From contig JAIBBG010000001.1 of the NCBI GenBank assembly GCA_019694805.1, positions 248,001 to 312,000 of the forward strand: a stretch of DNA of 64,000 bases, read 5' to 3'. Below the pieces are notes generated by a model. That model was given only the letters and a program-made list of their open reading frames with translations. It was not told the origin of the DNA and did no database searches. The position numbers and the translations under genes are program-made. Positions 56,601 through 64,000 of the stretch are shown here, one piece after another (the first letter of the stretch is position 1; each line of letters starts with the position of its first letter). The DNA is from Flavobacteriales bacterium. Lineage in GTDB: Bacteria; Bacteroidota; Bacteroidia; Flavobacteriales_D; Sanyastnellaceae.

Positions 56601-59600
56601 CACCTGGACTGCAACAGATGGTTGTGGTAATACTTCAACCGCATCAAGAACATTTACATCACAAGATCTTTCTGCTCCAGTACTTGCCGGTATGCCTAAT
56701 GATGCTACTGTTGCTTGTGGAGCTTTACCTGCAGGTGATGACTTCGCGGTATTCGCCAACGATAATTGTGATCCTGCGGTGACTATCACATACACTGAAA
56801 CAGATCAAAATGTCGGATGCAATGTTGCACGTACCATCACATGGACAGCAACAGATGCGTGTGGTAATTCTTCTTCAGCTTCCAGAACATTTACTTCTAA
56901 TGATGATGTAGATCCGCAACTCATCGGTGTGCCTGCCAATGCCACCATGCAATGTGGTGAGCCGGTGCCAAATGCTGTGGTGAGCGCCATCGACAACTGC
57001 GATGCTGAACCAGTGGTATCTATGTCTGCTCAAACCATTCCTGCTGAATGCGGTTATTCTCTCGTTCGCACATGGACGGCAACTGATGCTTGTGGCAATA
57101 CCACTTCGCAATCTCAAACGACAACATTTGTTGATACCACCGATCCTGTGCTTGTAGGTCTTCCTGCAGGTGGTACGGTGAACTGCACTACCATTCCAGA
57201 GGCAGGTGACTTCAATGTCACTGCAACAGACAATTGTGTGAATGAAGTCACTGTCACTTCGACACAATCAGATCAAGGATCAGGATGTAATATCACCAGA
57301 ACAATTACTTGGACTGCTGTGGATGGATGTGGTAATTCTGTTTCGGCTTCAAGAACTTTTACCTCTCAAGACAACATTCCACCTGTGCTTTCAGGATTAC
57401 CAGAAAATGGCAGTGTGGCTTGTGGCGGATTACCTAATACTACAGAGTATTTTGTTGCTGCCACTGATAACTGCGATCAAAATGTTGCCATCAATGTAAC
57501 TGCTCAAGATGTTGGATCAGGTTGCAACGTGGTTAGAACCATGACATGGACCGCTACAGATGACTGTGGCAATCAAACTACAGCAACAAGAACTTTCACC
57601 ACTCAAGACAATACTGCACCACAACTCATCGGTGTGCCAGCCAATGCCACCATGCAATGTGGTGAGCCGGTGCCAAATGCTGTGGTGAGTGCCATCGACA
57701 ACTGCGATGCAGAGCCAGTGGTATCCATGTCTGCTCAAACCATTCCTGCCGAATGTGGTTATTCTCTCGTTCGCACATGGACTGTTACTGATGCTTGTGG
57801 CAATACCACTTCGCAATCACAAACGACAACTTTTGAAGACACGACTGATCCAGTACTCGTTGGACTTCCTAATGGAGGCACAGTAAACTGTGGTGCTATT
57901 CCAGATGGTGAAGATTTTGAAGTGACTGCTACAGACAATTGTGTGAATGCTGTCACGGTGACTTCAACTTATTCAGATCAAGGTGCTGGTTGCAACATCG
58001 TTCGCACCATCACCTGGACTGCAACAGATGGTTGTGGTAATACTTCAACCGCATCAAGAACATTTACATCACAAGATCTTTCTGCTCCAGTACTTGCCGG
58101 TATGCCTAATGATGCTACTGTTGCTTGTGGAGCTTTACCTGCAGGTGATGACTTCGCGGTATTCGCCAACGATAATTGTGATCCTGCGGTGACTATCACA
58201 TACACTGAAACAGATCAAAATGTCGGATGCAATGTTGCACGTACCATCACATGGACAGCAACAGATGCGTGTGGTAATTCTTCTTCAGCTTCCAGAACAT
58301 TTACTTCTAATGATGATGTAGATCCGCAACTCATCGGTGTGCCTGCCAATGCCACCATGCAATGTGGTGAGCCGGTGCCAAATGCTGTGGTGAGCGCCAT
58401 CGACAACTGCGATGCTGAACCAGTGGTATCTATGTCTGCTCAAACCATTCCTGCTGAATGCGGTTATTCTCTCGTTCGCACATGGACGGCAACTGATGCT
58501 TGTGGCAATACCACTTCGCAATCTCAAACGACAACATTTGTTGATACCACCGATCCTGTGCTTGTAGGTCTTCCTGCAGGTGGTACGGTGAACTGCACTA
58601 CCATTCCAGAGGCAGGTGACTTCAATGTCACTGCAACAGACAATTGTGTGAATGAAGTCACTGTCACTTCGACACAATCAGATCAAGGATCAGGATGTAA
58701 TATCACCAGAACAATTACTTGGACTGCTGTGGATGGATGTGGTAATTCTGTTTCGGCTTCAAGAACTTTTACCTCTCAAGACAACATTCCACCTGTGCTT
58801 TCAGGATTACCAGAAAACGGCAGTGTGGCTTGTGGCGGATTACCTAATACTACAGAGTATTTTGTTGCTGCCACTGATAACTGCGATCAAAATGTTGCCA
58901 TCAATGTAACTGCTCAAGATGTTGGATCAGGTTGCAACGTTGTTAGAACCATGACATGGACCGCTACAGATGACTGTGGCAATCAAACTACAGCAACAAG
59001 AACTTTCACCACTCAAGACAATACTGCACCACAACTCATCGGTGTGCCTGCTAATGCCACCATGCAATGTGGTGAGCCGGTGCCAAATGCTGTGGTGAGC
59101 GCCATCGACAACTGCGATGCAGAACCCGTGGTATCTATGTCTGCTCAAACCATTCCTGCTGAATGTGGTTATTCTCTCGTTCGCACATGGACTGTTACTG
59201 ATGCTTGTGGCAACACCACCTCGCAATCACAAACGACAACTTTTGAAGACACGACTGATCCAGTACTCGTTGGACTTCCTAATGGAGGTACAGTAAACTG
59301 CGGTGCTATTCCAGATGGTGAAGATTTTGAAGTGACTGCTACAGACAATTGTGTGAATGCTGTCACCGTGACTTCAACTTATTCAGATCAAGGTGCTGGT
59401 TGCAACATCGTTCGCACCATCACATGGACTGCAACAGATGGTTGCGGTAATACTTCAACCGCATCAAGAACATTTACATCACAAGATCTTTCTGCTCCAG
59501 TACTTGCCGGTATGCCTAATGATGCTACTGTTGCATGTGGAGCTTTGCCTGCTGGTGATGACTTCGCTGTATTTGCCAACGATAATTGTGATCCTGCGGT

Positions 59601-62600
59601 GACTATCACTTACACTGAAACAGATCAAAATGTCGGATGCAATGTTGCACGTACCATCACATGGACGGCAACAGATGCGTGTGGCAATTCTTCTTCAGCT
59701 TCCAGAACATTTACTTCTAATGATGATGTAGATCCACAACTCATAGGCGTGCCTGCCAATGCCACCATGCAATGTGGTGAACCGGTGCCAAATGCTGTGG
59801 TGAGCGCCATCGACAACTGCGATGCAGAACCCGTGGTGTCTATGTCTGCTCAAACCATTCCTGCCGAATGTGGTTATTCTCTCGTTCGCACATGGACTGT
59901 TACTGATGCTTGTGGCAATACCACTTCGCAATCACAAACGACAACTTTTGAAGACACGACTGATCCAGTACTCGTTGGACTTCCTAATGGAGGCACAGTA
60001 AACTGTGGTGCAATTCCAGACGGTGAAGATTTTGAAGTGACTGCTACAGACAATTGTGTGAATGCTGTCACCGTGACTTCAACTTATTCAGATCAAGGTG
60101 CTGGTTGCAACATCGTTCGCACCATCACATGGACTGCAACAGATGGTTGCGGTAATACTTCAACCGCATCAAGAACATTTACATCACAAGATCTTTCTGC
60201 TCCAGTACTTGCCGGTATGCCTAATGATGCTACTGTTGCATGTGGAGCTTTGCCTGCTGGTGATGACTTCGCTGTATTTGCCAACGATAATTGTGATCCT
60301 GCGGTGACTATCACTTACACTGAAACAGATCAAAATGTCGGATGCAATGTTGCACGTACCATCACATGGACGGCAACAGATGCGTGTGGCAATTCTTCTT
60401 CAGCTTCCAGAACATTTACTTCTAATGATGATGTAGATCCACAACTCATCGGTGTGCCAGCCAATGCCACCATGCAATGTGGTGAGCCGGTGCCAAATGC
60501 TGTGGTGAGCGCCATCGACAACTGCGATGCTGAACCAGTGGTATCTATGTCTGCTCAAACCATTCAAGCTGAATGCGGTTATTCACTCGTTCGCACATGG
60601 ACGGCAACTGATGCTTGTGGCAATACCACTTCGCAATCACAAACGACAACATTCGAAGACACCATTGCGCCGGAACTTCATGGCGTACCAGAAGGAGCAA
60701 CATCATCCTGCATGTCATTGCCACAAGGAGATGACTTCACAGTTACTGCGACTGATTTATGCGACAACGATGTTCAGGTCACATCATCTATTTCCGACAC
60801 AGGTAGTGGATGCAATGTTATCCGCACCATCACATGGACCGCAGTAGACAATTGTGGTAATACGACACAGGTTTCTCGTGTCTTCCAAGCAAGTGATGAA
60901 ACAGATCCTGTTCTTCTGAATCTTCCTGAAGGAGGTTTGGTCAACTGTGGATCCATTCCATCCGGAAATGAACTAGGAGTTGGAGCCGAAGACGATTGCG
61001 ATGCTTCTGTAAACATCACGTCAACCTATGTAGATGAATCACAAGGTTGTCACATCGCACGCACCATTACATGGACAGCGACAGATGACTGTGGCAATCA
61101 GGTTTCAGCATCCAGAACTTTCATCAGCAACGATAGCGAATCTCCTATTCTGATAGGCGTCCCTGACGATGTGACCGTCAATTGTGGAGCACCAGTTCCG
61201 CCTGCAGTTGTTGAAGCAATCGACAACTGTGACACTGAACTCAATGTTACATTATCGGCTACAACTATTGAAGTGCCATGTGGGTATGCTATGCAAAGAA
61301 CATGGAGTGTAACAGATAATTGCGGAAACACAACCACTGCAACTCAGACGACCACGTTTGCAGATAATATCCCACCGGTACTTCATAATCTTCCAACAGA
61401 AGGGACATTCTCATGTGGAGCATTGCCCGATCCTGGAAGCTTTATGGTAACCGCAAGTGATAACTGTGATCAGGAAGTAGTGGTTCAATATGATGTTACG
61501 AATGGCAACAATAGCTGTAGCGATGGCATGACAATCACCTGGACAGCGACCGACGATTGCGGCAACACGACGGTTGCCTCAAGAACATTCGGTCTTCAGG
61601 ATCATGTTGCGCCAGTGCTTCATGGAAATTTTGATGAGCAGGTTTACGAATGCAGCGATCTCATTCCTGAAAGTAATGCTTATGCCACGGATAATTGTGA
61701 CACTGATGTTTCCATCACTGTAGATGAAATTTCAGAAATTGTTGACTGCATGATGATTACTACTCGCACCATCACAGCAACAGATGACTGTGGTAATACT
61801 GCTACTGCTACACAGACCATTTATATCGTAGATGAATCGGCTCCTGAGTTCGCAATCATTCCACAAAACTTGACCGTTGAAAGTGGGAATATTCCTGGTG
61901 CACCAGAAATGATTGTGACAGACAATTGTGATGGCAACCTCAATATCACGTTTAGTGAATCCATCATGGGAAGCGGTTGTCCTTACCTGATCAAAAGAGT
62001 ATGGACAGCTTCAGATGCGTGCGGTAACACGAATGAAGTAGCACAAATCATCACGGTTATTGATCAAACAGCACCAACATTTACCAACTTCAGTCCAACT
62101 GTTCAGGTACAATGCGGACAATTGAGTGAGTATATGCCAACTGCTACTGACAACAGTGGGCAGCAACCAACGGTTACTCTTGTTTCAGTCACGAATACAT
62201 CCGATGAATGTGGTGAATTGATTCAACGTGTCTTCAGTGCAACCGACCAATGCGGTAATGTAAACACGGTGACGCAAATGATAGAAGTGGTTGATACTGT
62301 TCCTCCGCTCATTCACAATATACCGAATGAGTTGTTCATCCAGTGTGGACAAGCATTGCCGGAAATTCCAGATGATATCATCGCACTGGACGAGTGCTCT
62401 GATGATGATGTAGACATCGACTTTTCACAGTCGCAAACCGGTAGCACATGTCCGTATAATGTGATCAGAACCTGGACTGCAACTGATGAATGTGGCAATT
62501 CAGTTTCGCGAAGTCAGGTGATACATGTGATCAATCCAGTTGAATCATCTGCTTACTTCAGGGTTTATCCGAATCCGGGTACCAATTCGAATGTGCGTAT

Positions 62601-62811
62601 TCAATTCAGTGTTGCATACGACACCAACGTAGAAGGTGCCATCTATGATGCTTCAGGCAGACGCGTAGTTGGATTGATCAATGGTGTTGCTGTGGGAGCT
62701 TTGGTTTATGAATGGAAAGATGAGCTCAAAAACCTGGTACCGGGTTCATATGTGGTGAAAATGGTGGTAGGTAATAAAGTTTACAACAAGCAATTCAACA
62801 TTGTAAGATAA
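53620..62811 (+). CDS. Giant (3063-residue) choice-of-anchor L T9SS surface protein
   Basis: A signal peptide (LLIVTTLFVSILGYS) is followed by a choice-of-anchor L domain (about 27-277): LGNGILLTTGDA, LEFDFVATGNSIHVQYVFASEEYNE read in part, AGIFIKADSF. About 33 HYR/Ig-like modules of about 78 residues follow (about 391-2974), with the pattern GxPxxxTxxCG, ATDNC, GC(N)xxRTxTWTATDxCGN and SRTFTS. Modules 4-25 form a higher-order array. The last 75 or so residues are a type A T9SS sorting domain (VYPNPGTNSNVRIQF, IYDASGRRV, GSYVVKMVVG). It is predicted to be exported by T9SS and anchored at the surface, probably as an adhesin or matrix protein. One late module (VESG in place of a Cys) lacks its first cysteine. 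Confidence 0.94.
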   Translation: MILNQTLLRSLLIVTTLFVSILGYSQLTVNTSATAAQLAAEIVGPGVTVTNVSLHSASGGTGIFANGGTTNIGLGNGILLTTGDAVDAIGPNNSDQTSKDKNNFADDPDLDALSSYSVEDQCILEFDFVATGNSIHVQYVFASEEYNEWVCTQYNDLFAFFVTGPNPYGGNYNSQNIALVPNTNMPVSINTINNGSPGSHGSAPICESLSNSQYYVNNAGGTTIGYDGFTVVMSSHLTITPGASYHFKFALADISDGLWDAGIFIKADSFAAYECDAGNLSFSATPPTFCSDDQIPDMFTVTNNSDAPTDVYKYILTNTSNVILAISNDGSFNLSSLGTGTFKVYGISLEGQVNGLVVGNNISAINASANNGCFALTAPLNVSRQACNPSLTCPQNQTLQCASLVPSPNPGQVQVASQFCQGGSVTWLSDQPSGTSCNGSIVRTYRLQDNCGYIGQCQQTFTYQDNTAPIIGSPGSNTTISCGQAVNFTPPTATDNCTNNPTIETVSDVTTPGSCPGTYSRTKTWRAVDACGNHSANVSQTITVVDNTAPVLAGLPNDQTVICSAMPTGTSYGVVANDLCDSSPTITSTYADVQSGCHIIRTITWTATDDCGNSSSASRTFTSNDNIAPTLIGVPSNATMQCGQPVPDAVVAATDNCDNAPVVSLSAQTVNASCGYSLIRTWTATDACGNTTSQSQTTTFEDTTDPVLVGLPIGGTVNCGAIPDGEDFEVTATDNCVNAVTVTSTYSDQGAGCNIVRTITWTATDGCGNTSTASRTFTSQDLSAPVLAGMPNDATVACGALPAGDDFAVFANDNCDPAVTITYTETDQNVGCNVARTITWTATDACGNSSSASRTFTSNDDVDPQLIGVPANATMQCGEPVPNAVVSAIDNCDAEPVVSMSAQTIPAECGYSLVRTWTVTDACGNTTSQSQTTTFEDTTDPVLVGLPNGGTVNCGAIPDGEDFEVTATDNCVNAVTVTSTYSDQGAGCNIVRTITWTATDGCGNTSTASRTFTSQDLSAPVLAGMPNDATVACGALPAGDDFAVFANDNCDPAVTITYTETDQNVGCNVARTITWTATDACGNSSSASRTFTSNDDVDPQLIGVPANATMQCGEPVPNAVVSAIDNCDAEPVVSMSAQTIPAECGYSLVRTWTATDACGNTTSQSQTTTFVDTTDPVLVGLPAGGTVNCTTIPEAGDFNVTATDNCVNEVTVTSTQSDQGSGCNITRTITWTAVDGCGNSVSASRTFTSQDNIPPVLSGLPENGSVACGGLPNTTEYFVAATDNCDQNVAINVTAQDVGSGCNVVRTMTWTATDDCGNQTTATRTFTTQDNTAPQLIGVPANATMQCGEPVPNAVVSAIDNCDAEPVVSMSAQTIPAECGYSLVRTWTVTDACGNTTSQSQTTTFEDTTDPVLVGLPNGGTVNCGAIPDGEDFEVTATDNCVNAVTVTSTYSDQGAGCNIVRTITWTATDGCGNTSTASRTFTSQDLSAPVLAGMPNDATVACGALPAGDDFAVFANDNCDPAVTITYTETDQNVGCNVARTITWTATDACGNSSSASRTFTSNDDVDPQLIGVPANATMQCGEPVPNAVVSAIDNCDAEPVVSMSAQTIPAECGYSLVRTWTATDACGNTTSQSQTTTFVDTTDPVLVGLPAGGTVNCTTIPEAGDFNVTATDNCVNEVTVTSTQSDQGSGCNITRTITWTAVDGCGNSVSASRTFTSQDNIPPVLSGLPENGSVACGGLPNTTEYFVAATDNCDQNVAINVTAQDVGSGCNVVRTMTWTATDDCGNQTTATRTFTTQDNTAPQLIGVPANATMQCGEPVPNAVVSAIDNCDAEPVVSMSAQTIPAECGYSLVRTWTVTDACGNTTSQSQTTTFEDTTDPVLVGLPNGGTVNCGAIPDGEDFEVTATDNCVNAVTVTSTYSDQGAGCNIVRTITWTATDGCGNTSTASRTFTSQDLSAPVLAGMPNDATVACGALPAGDDFAVFANDNCDPAVTITYTETDQNVGCNVARTITWTATDACGNSSSASRTFTSNDDVDPQLIGVPANATMQCGEPVPNAVVSAIDNCDAEPVVSMSAQTIPAECGYSLVRTWTVTDACGNTTSQSQTTTFEDTTDPVLVGLPNGGTVNCGAIPDGEDFEVTATDNCVNAVTVTSTYSDQGAGCNIVRTITWTATDGCGNTSTASRTFTSQDLSAPVLAGMPNDATVACGALPAGDDFAVFANDNCDPAVTITYTETDQNVGCNVARTITWTATDACGNSSSASRTFTSNDDVDPQLIGVPANATMQCGEPVPNAVVSAIDNCDAEPVVSMSAQTIQAECGYSLVRTWTATDACGNTTSQSQTTTFEDTIAPELHGVPEGATSSCMSLPQGDDFTVTATDLCDNDVQVTSSISDTGSGCNVIRTITWTAVDNCGNTTQVSRVFQASDETDPVLLNLPEGGLVNCGSIPSGNELGVGAEDDCDASVNITSTYVDESQGCHIARTITWTATDDCGNQVSASRTFISNDSESPILIGVPDDVTVNCGAPVPPAVVEAIDNCDTELNVTLSATTIEVPCGYAMQRTWSVTDNCGNTTTATQTTTFADNIPPVLHNLPTEGTFSCGALPDPGSFMVTASDNCDQEVVVQYDVTNGNNSCSDGMTITWTATDDCGNTTVASRTFGLQDHVAPVLHGNFDEQVYECSDLIPESNAYATDNCDTDVSITVDEISEIVDCMMITTRTITATDDCGNTATATQTIYIVDESAPEFAIIPQNLTVESGNIPGAPEMIVTDNCDGNLNITFSESIMGSGCPYLIKRVWTASDACGNTNEVAQIITVIDQTAPTFTNFSPTVQVQCGQLSEYMPTATDNSGQQPTVTLVSVTNTSDECGELIQRVFSATDQCGNVNTVTQMIEVVDTVPPLIHNIPNELFIQCGQALPEIPDDIIALDECSDDDVDIDFSQSQTGSTCPYNVIRTWTATDECGNSVSRSQVIHVINPVESSAYFRVYPNPGTNSNVRIQFSVAYDTNVEGAIYDASGRRVVGLINGVAVGALVYEWKDELKNLVPGSYVVKMVVGNKVYNKQFNIVR
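55725..60660 (+). repeat. Higher-order tandem array of 705-bp units, partly in 1410-bp pairs
   Basis: Three module types A, B and C (235 residues, 705 bp together) repeat from a leading A as B C A B C A B' C' A B C A B' C' A B C A B C A. B' and C' are variants, so the middle of the array has a 1410-bp superperiod. Equivalent points lie at 55868, 56573, 57983, 59393 and 60098. Copies are nearly identical at DNA level, including silent sites. Confidence 0.93.
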
Positions 62812-62837
62812 TTGGACCAGAAACATTCCTGAATTTG

Positions 62838-62862
62838 GGGTCGGAGCAATCCGGCCCTTTTT
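62838..62862 (+). terminator. Rho-independent terminator after the 3063-residue protein gene
   Basis: GGGTCGGA pairs with TCCGGCCC (one G-T pair) around a GCAA tetraloop and is followed by TTTTT. Confidence 0.85.
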
Positions 62863-63014
62863 CATTTTTTGAAATTCACATCACCATCGTAAAACTTCAG
62901 TAGGAAATCCCTTTGCAAATCGACGTTTCATGACTACTGTTGCAACCGCTTTATAAAGACCCAATGAAATTTTTAACCAACTGCATTTCAGTCGGTTAGA
63001 TTTTTTGCTACACC

Positions 63015-63608
63015 ATGCTACACTATATTAAGGGAAATCTGGTTGAAAAAAGCCCGGTTCATGCCGTTGTTGAGACTGCATCCGGGGTGGCCTATTTCCT
63101 ACATATTTCTCTGGGCACTTTCGGAAAACTCGGTGATGATCAAAAGGTTACTATGTATACCCATTTGACCATCAATTCCAACGATTTCAGTATCAATCTT
63201 TTTGGCTTTGCTGAAGAGCAAGAGCGAGATCTCTTTCGAAAATTAATTTCAGTATCAGGGGTAGGGCCTAACACGGCCAGAATGGTATTGAGCGGCCTGA
63301 GTACCGATGAGGTCAAAAACATGATTTTGACCAAAGATGTGGCTGGTTTTAAGCGAATTAAGGGTATCGGCGAAAAAACAGCCGAGCGTATTATTATTGA
63401 TCTTCATGACAAACTTTCCAAGGGAAGTGATTTTATTCCGGAAAAAGTTTCTGTCTCGCACAATACCGTGCGGAATGAGGCGTTAGCGGCGCTGACCTCG
63501 CTGGGACTTGACAGATCCAAAACCGAAAAAATCCTAGAAAAGATCATGGTAATGCAACCTGGAATTGCATTGGAAGACCTGATCAAGCAAGTATTAAAAC
63601 AACTCTGA
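63015..63608 (+). CDS. ruvA: Holliday junction branch migration protein RuvA
   Basis: This 197-residue protein has normal RuvA length. The N-terminal OB fold (MLHYIKGNLVEKSPVHAVVE), the two helix-hairpin-helix motifs (LISVSGVGPNTARMVLSGL and FKRIKGIGEKTAERIIIDL, each read in part) and the C-terminal RuvB-binding domain (NEALAALTSLGLDRSKTEKIL) are all present. RuvA binds four-way junctions and loads the RuvB motor during recombinational repair. sprA begins about 20 bp downstream, an arrangement common in flavobacteria. A TTAGATTTTTTG stretch just upstream of the ATG may hold its -10. Confidence 0.97.
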   Translation: MLHYIKGNLVEKSPVHAVVETASGVAYFLHISLGTFGKLGDDQKVTMYTHLTINSNDFSINLFGFAEEQERDLFRKLISVSGVGPNTARMVLSGLSTDEVKNMILTKDVAGFKRIKGIGEKTAERIIIDLHDKLSKGSDFIPEKVSVSHNTVRNEALAALTSLGLDRSKTEKILEKIMVMQPGIALEDLIKQVLKQL

Positions 63609-63634
63609 CCCGACTAGTGAATAACGTGAATTGG

Positions 63635-64000
63635 ATGTCCTTTGCTGCCCGGCTATGTTTCTTCCTGGTATTGAGCGCCGTTGTGTGGCTTGGCTTTGCT
63701 AATACACACTTCAATTACATCGATCCAACCAAATACTCACGCCCTACCGAAGCTGGGGTAGAACCCGATACCACCAAACCTGCTTTGATTTGGCCGGTAG
63801 AAGACAATCCCAACCCAAGTGAAGATCCCGGAGGCATCAATATTCCGCTTCCTGATAATATTGAGTATCATGTCGAATACAATCCGGTAACCGGGGAATA
63901 CGAAGTTGTTCAAACCATCGGCGACAATATTGATTATCGACCACGGACCAGTATGACGCTTGAGGAATACATGAATTCCCAGCAAACAGAAAACATCAGC
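63635..64000 (+). CDS. sprA: T9SS outer-membrane translocon SprA, 5' part
   Basis: The frame is open from the ATG at 63635 (or in-frame GTG at 63626) to the window edge, 122 residues without a stop. An N-terminal signal peptide (RLCFFLVLSAVVWLGFA) is followed by a Pro/Asp-rich spacer and the conserved SprA opening: LPDNIEYHVEYNPVTGEYE, then VQTIGDNIDYRPRTSMTLEEYM. These match the N-terminus of the giant SprA/Sov barrel that forms the T9SS secretion channel (usually over 2000 residues). Position directly after ruvA supports the call. It would be the export route for the T9SS cargo proteins encoded in this window. Confidence 0.88.
   Translation, partial: MSFAARLCFFLVLSAVVWLGFANTHFNYIDPTKYSRPTEAGVEPDTTKPALIWPVEDNPNPSEDPGGINIPLPDNIEYHVEYNPVTGEYEVVQTIGDNIDYRPRTSMTLEEYMNSQQTENIS

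Noticed and set aside
55868..60307. Recurring small open frames in other frames within the 705-bp array
   Set aside because: They recur at the repeat period and are shadows of the HYR modules; no start signals or family features.
55725..60660. Regularly spaced repeats suggesting a CRISPR array
   Set aside because: The unit is 705 bp, fully coding and in frame, without short palindromic repeats or unique spacers; no cas gene is present.
31228..62811. Prophage or integrative element carrying the giant genes
   Set aside because: No integrase, transposase, att-like repeat or tRNA was found at either side; the insertion idea rests only on interrupted gene order.

Overview
The window is chromosomal DNA of a Bacteroidota bacterium, most likely of the Flavobacteriales. 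The evidence is: candidate -10 elements of the TAnnTTTG type; many proteins with type IX secretion (T9SS) C-terminal signals; the ruvA-sprA pair at the right edge; and Bacteroidota-specific families (choice-of-anchor L, GEVED, gliding-motility C-terminal domain, DUF6029, Omp28, PorG-like barrel, PID-CTERM). I see no rRNA, tRNA, insertion sequence, phage gene or CRISPR array.

Layout. (1) 1-1532, minus: start of a large secreted repeat protein cut by the left edge. (2) 1830-3615, minus: a four-gene exosortase operon made of a 71-residue PID-CTERM substrate, an exosortase, a partner membrane protein and a small conserved cytoplasmic protein. (3) 3909-11533, plus: a tightly overlapping exopolysaccharide/glycan operon (Wzc-like tyrosine kinase, glycosyltransferase, GNAT acetyltransferase, SpsF-type cytidylyltransferase, class III aminotransferase, membrane acyltransferase, SDR). 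(4) 11545-19107: a gliding-motility-type T9SS protein, a nitronate monooxygenase-like enzyme, a PorG-like barrel, a U32 protein/ferredoxin pair, and a glycosyltransferase/WcaF-like acetyltransferase pair. (5) 19108-28582: a large BNR-propeller protein, then an envelope cluster (beta-barrel, Omp28 lipoprotein, DUF6029 barrel, TlpA thioredoxin, a T9SS thioredoxin-fold protein without its CxxC) and a small T9SS cargo. (6) 28688-30958: maeB, malic enzyme fused to a phosphotransacetylase-like domain. (7) 31228-62811: two giant modular surface proteins (5090 and 3063 residues), made of about 44 and 33 cysteine-containing HYR/Ig-like modules, on either side of a heavy-metal RND efflux operon with a CusA-TolC fusion. 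(8) 63015-64000: ruvA and the start of sprA, the T9SS outer-membrane translocon.

How the parts fit. Much of the window serves the cell surface. The Wzc operon, the scattered glycosyltransferases and the exosortase module suggest polysaccharide export and anchoring. The T9SS cargo proteins would leave through the SprA translocon encoded at the right edge. In many flavobacteria maeB, ruvA and sprA lie close together; here they are separated by about 32 kb holding the two giant genes and the efflux operon, so this stretch looks like an accessory insertion or local expansion. The giant genes contain recent in-frame tandem duplications (717, 1416 and 705/1410 bp periods) and are probably still changing in length.

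The most unusual items are the self-contained exosortase operon with a nearly signal-only substrate, the higher-order repeats of the 3063-residue protein, the thioredoxin-fold T9SS protein lacking its catalytic cysteines, and a Crp/Fnr-like palindrome in front of the metal efflux operon.
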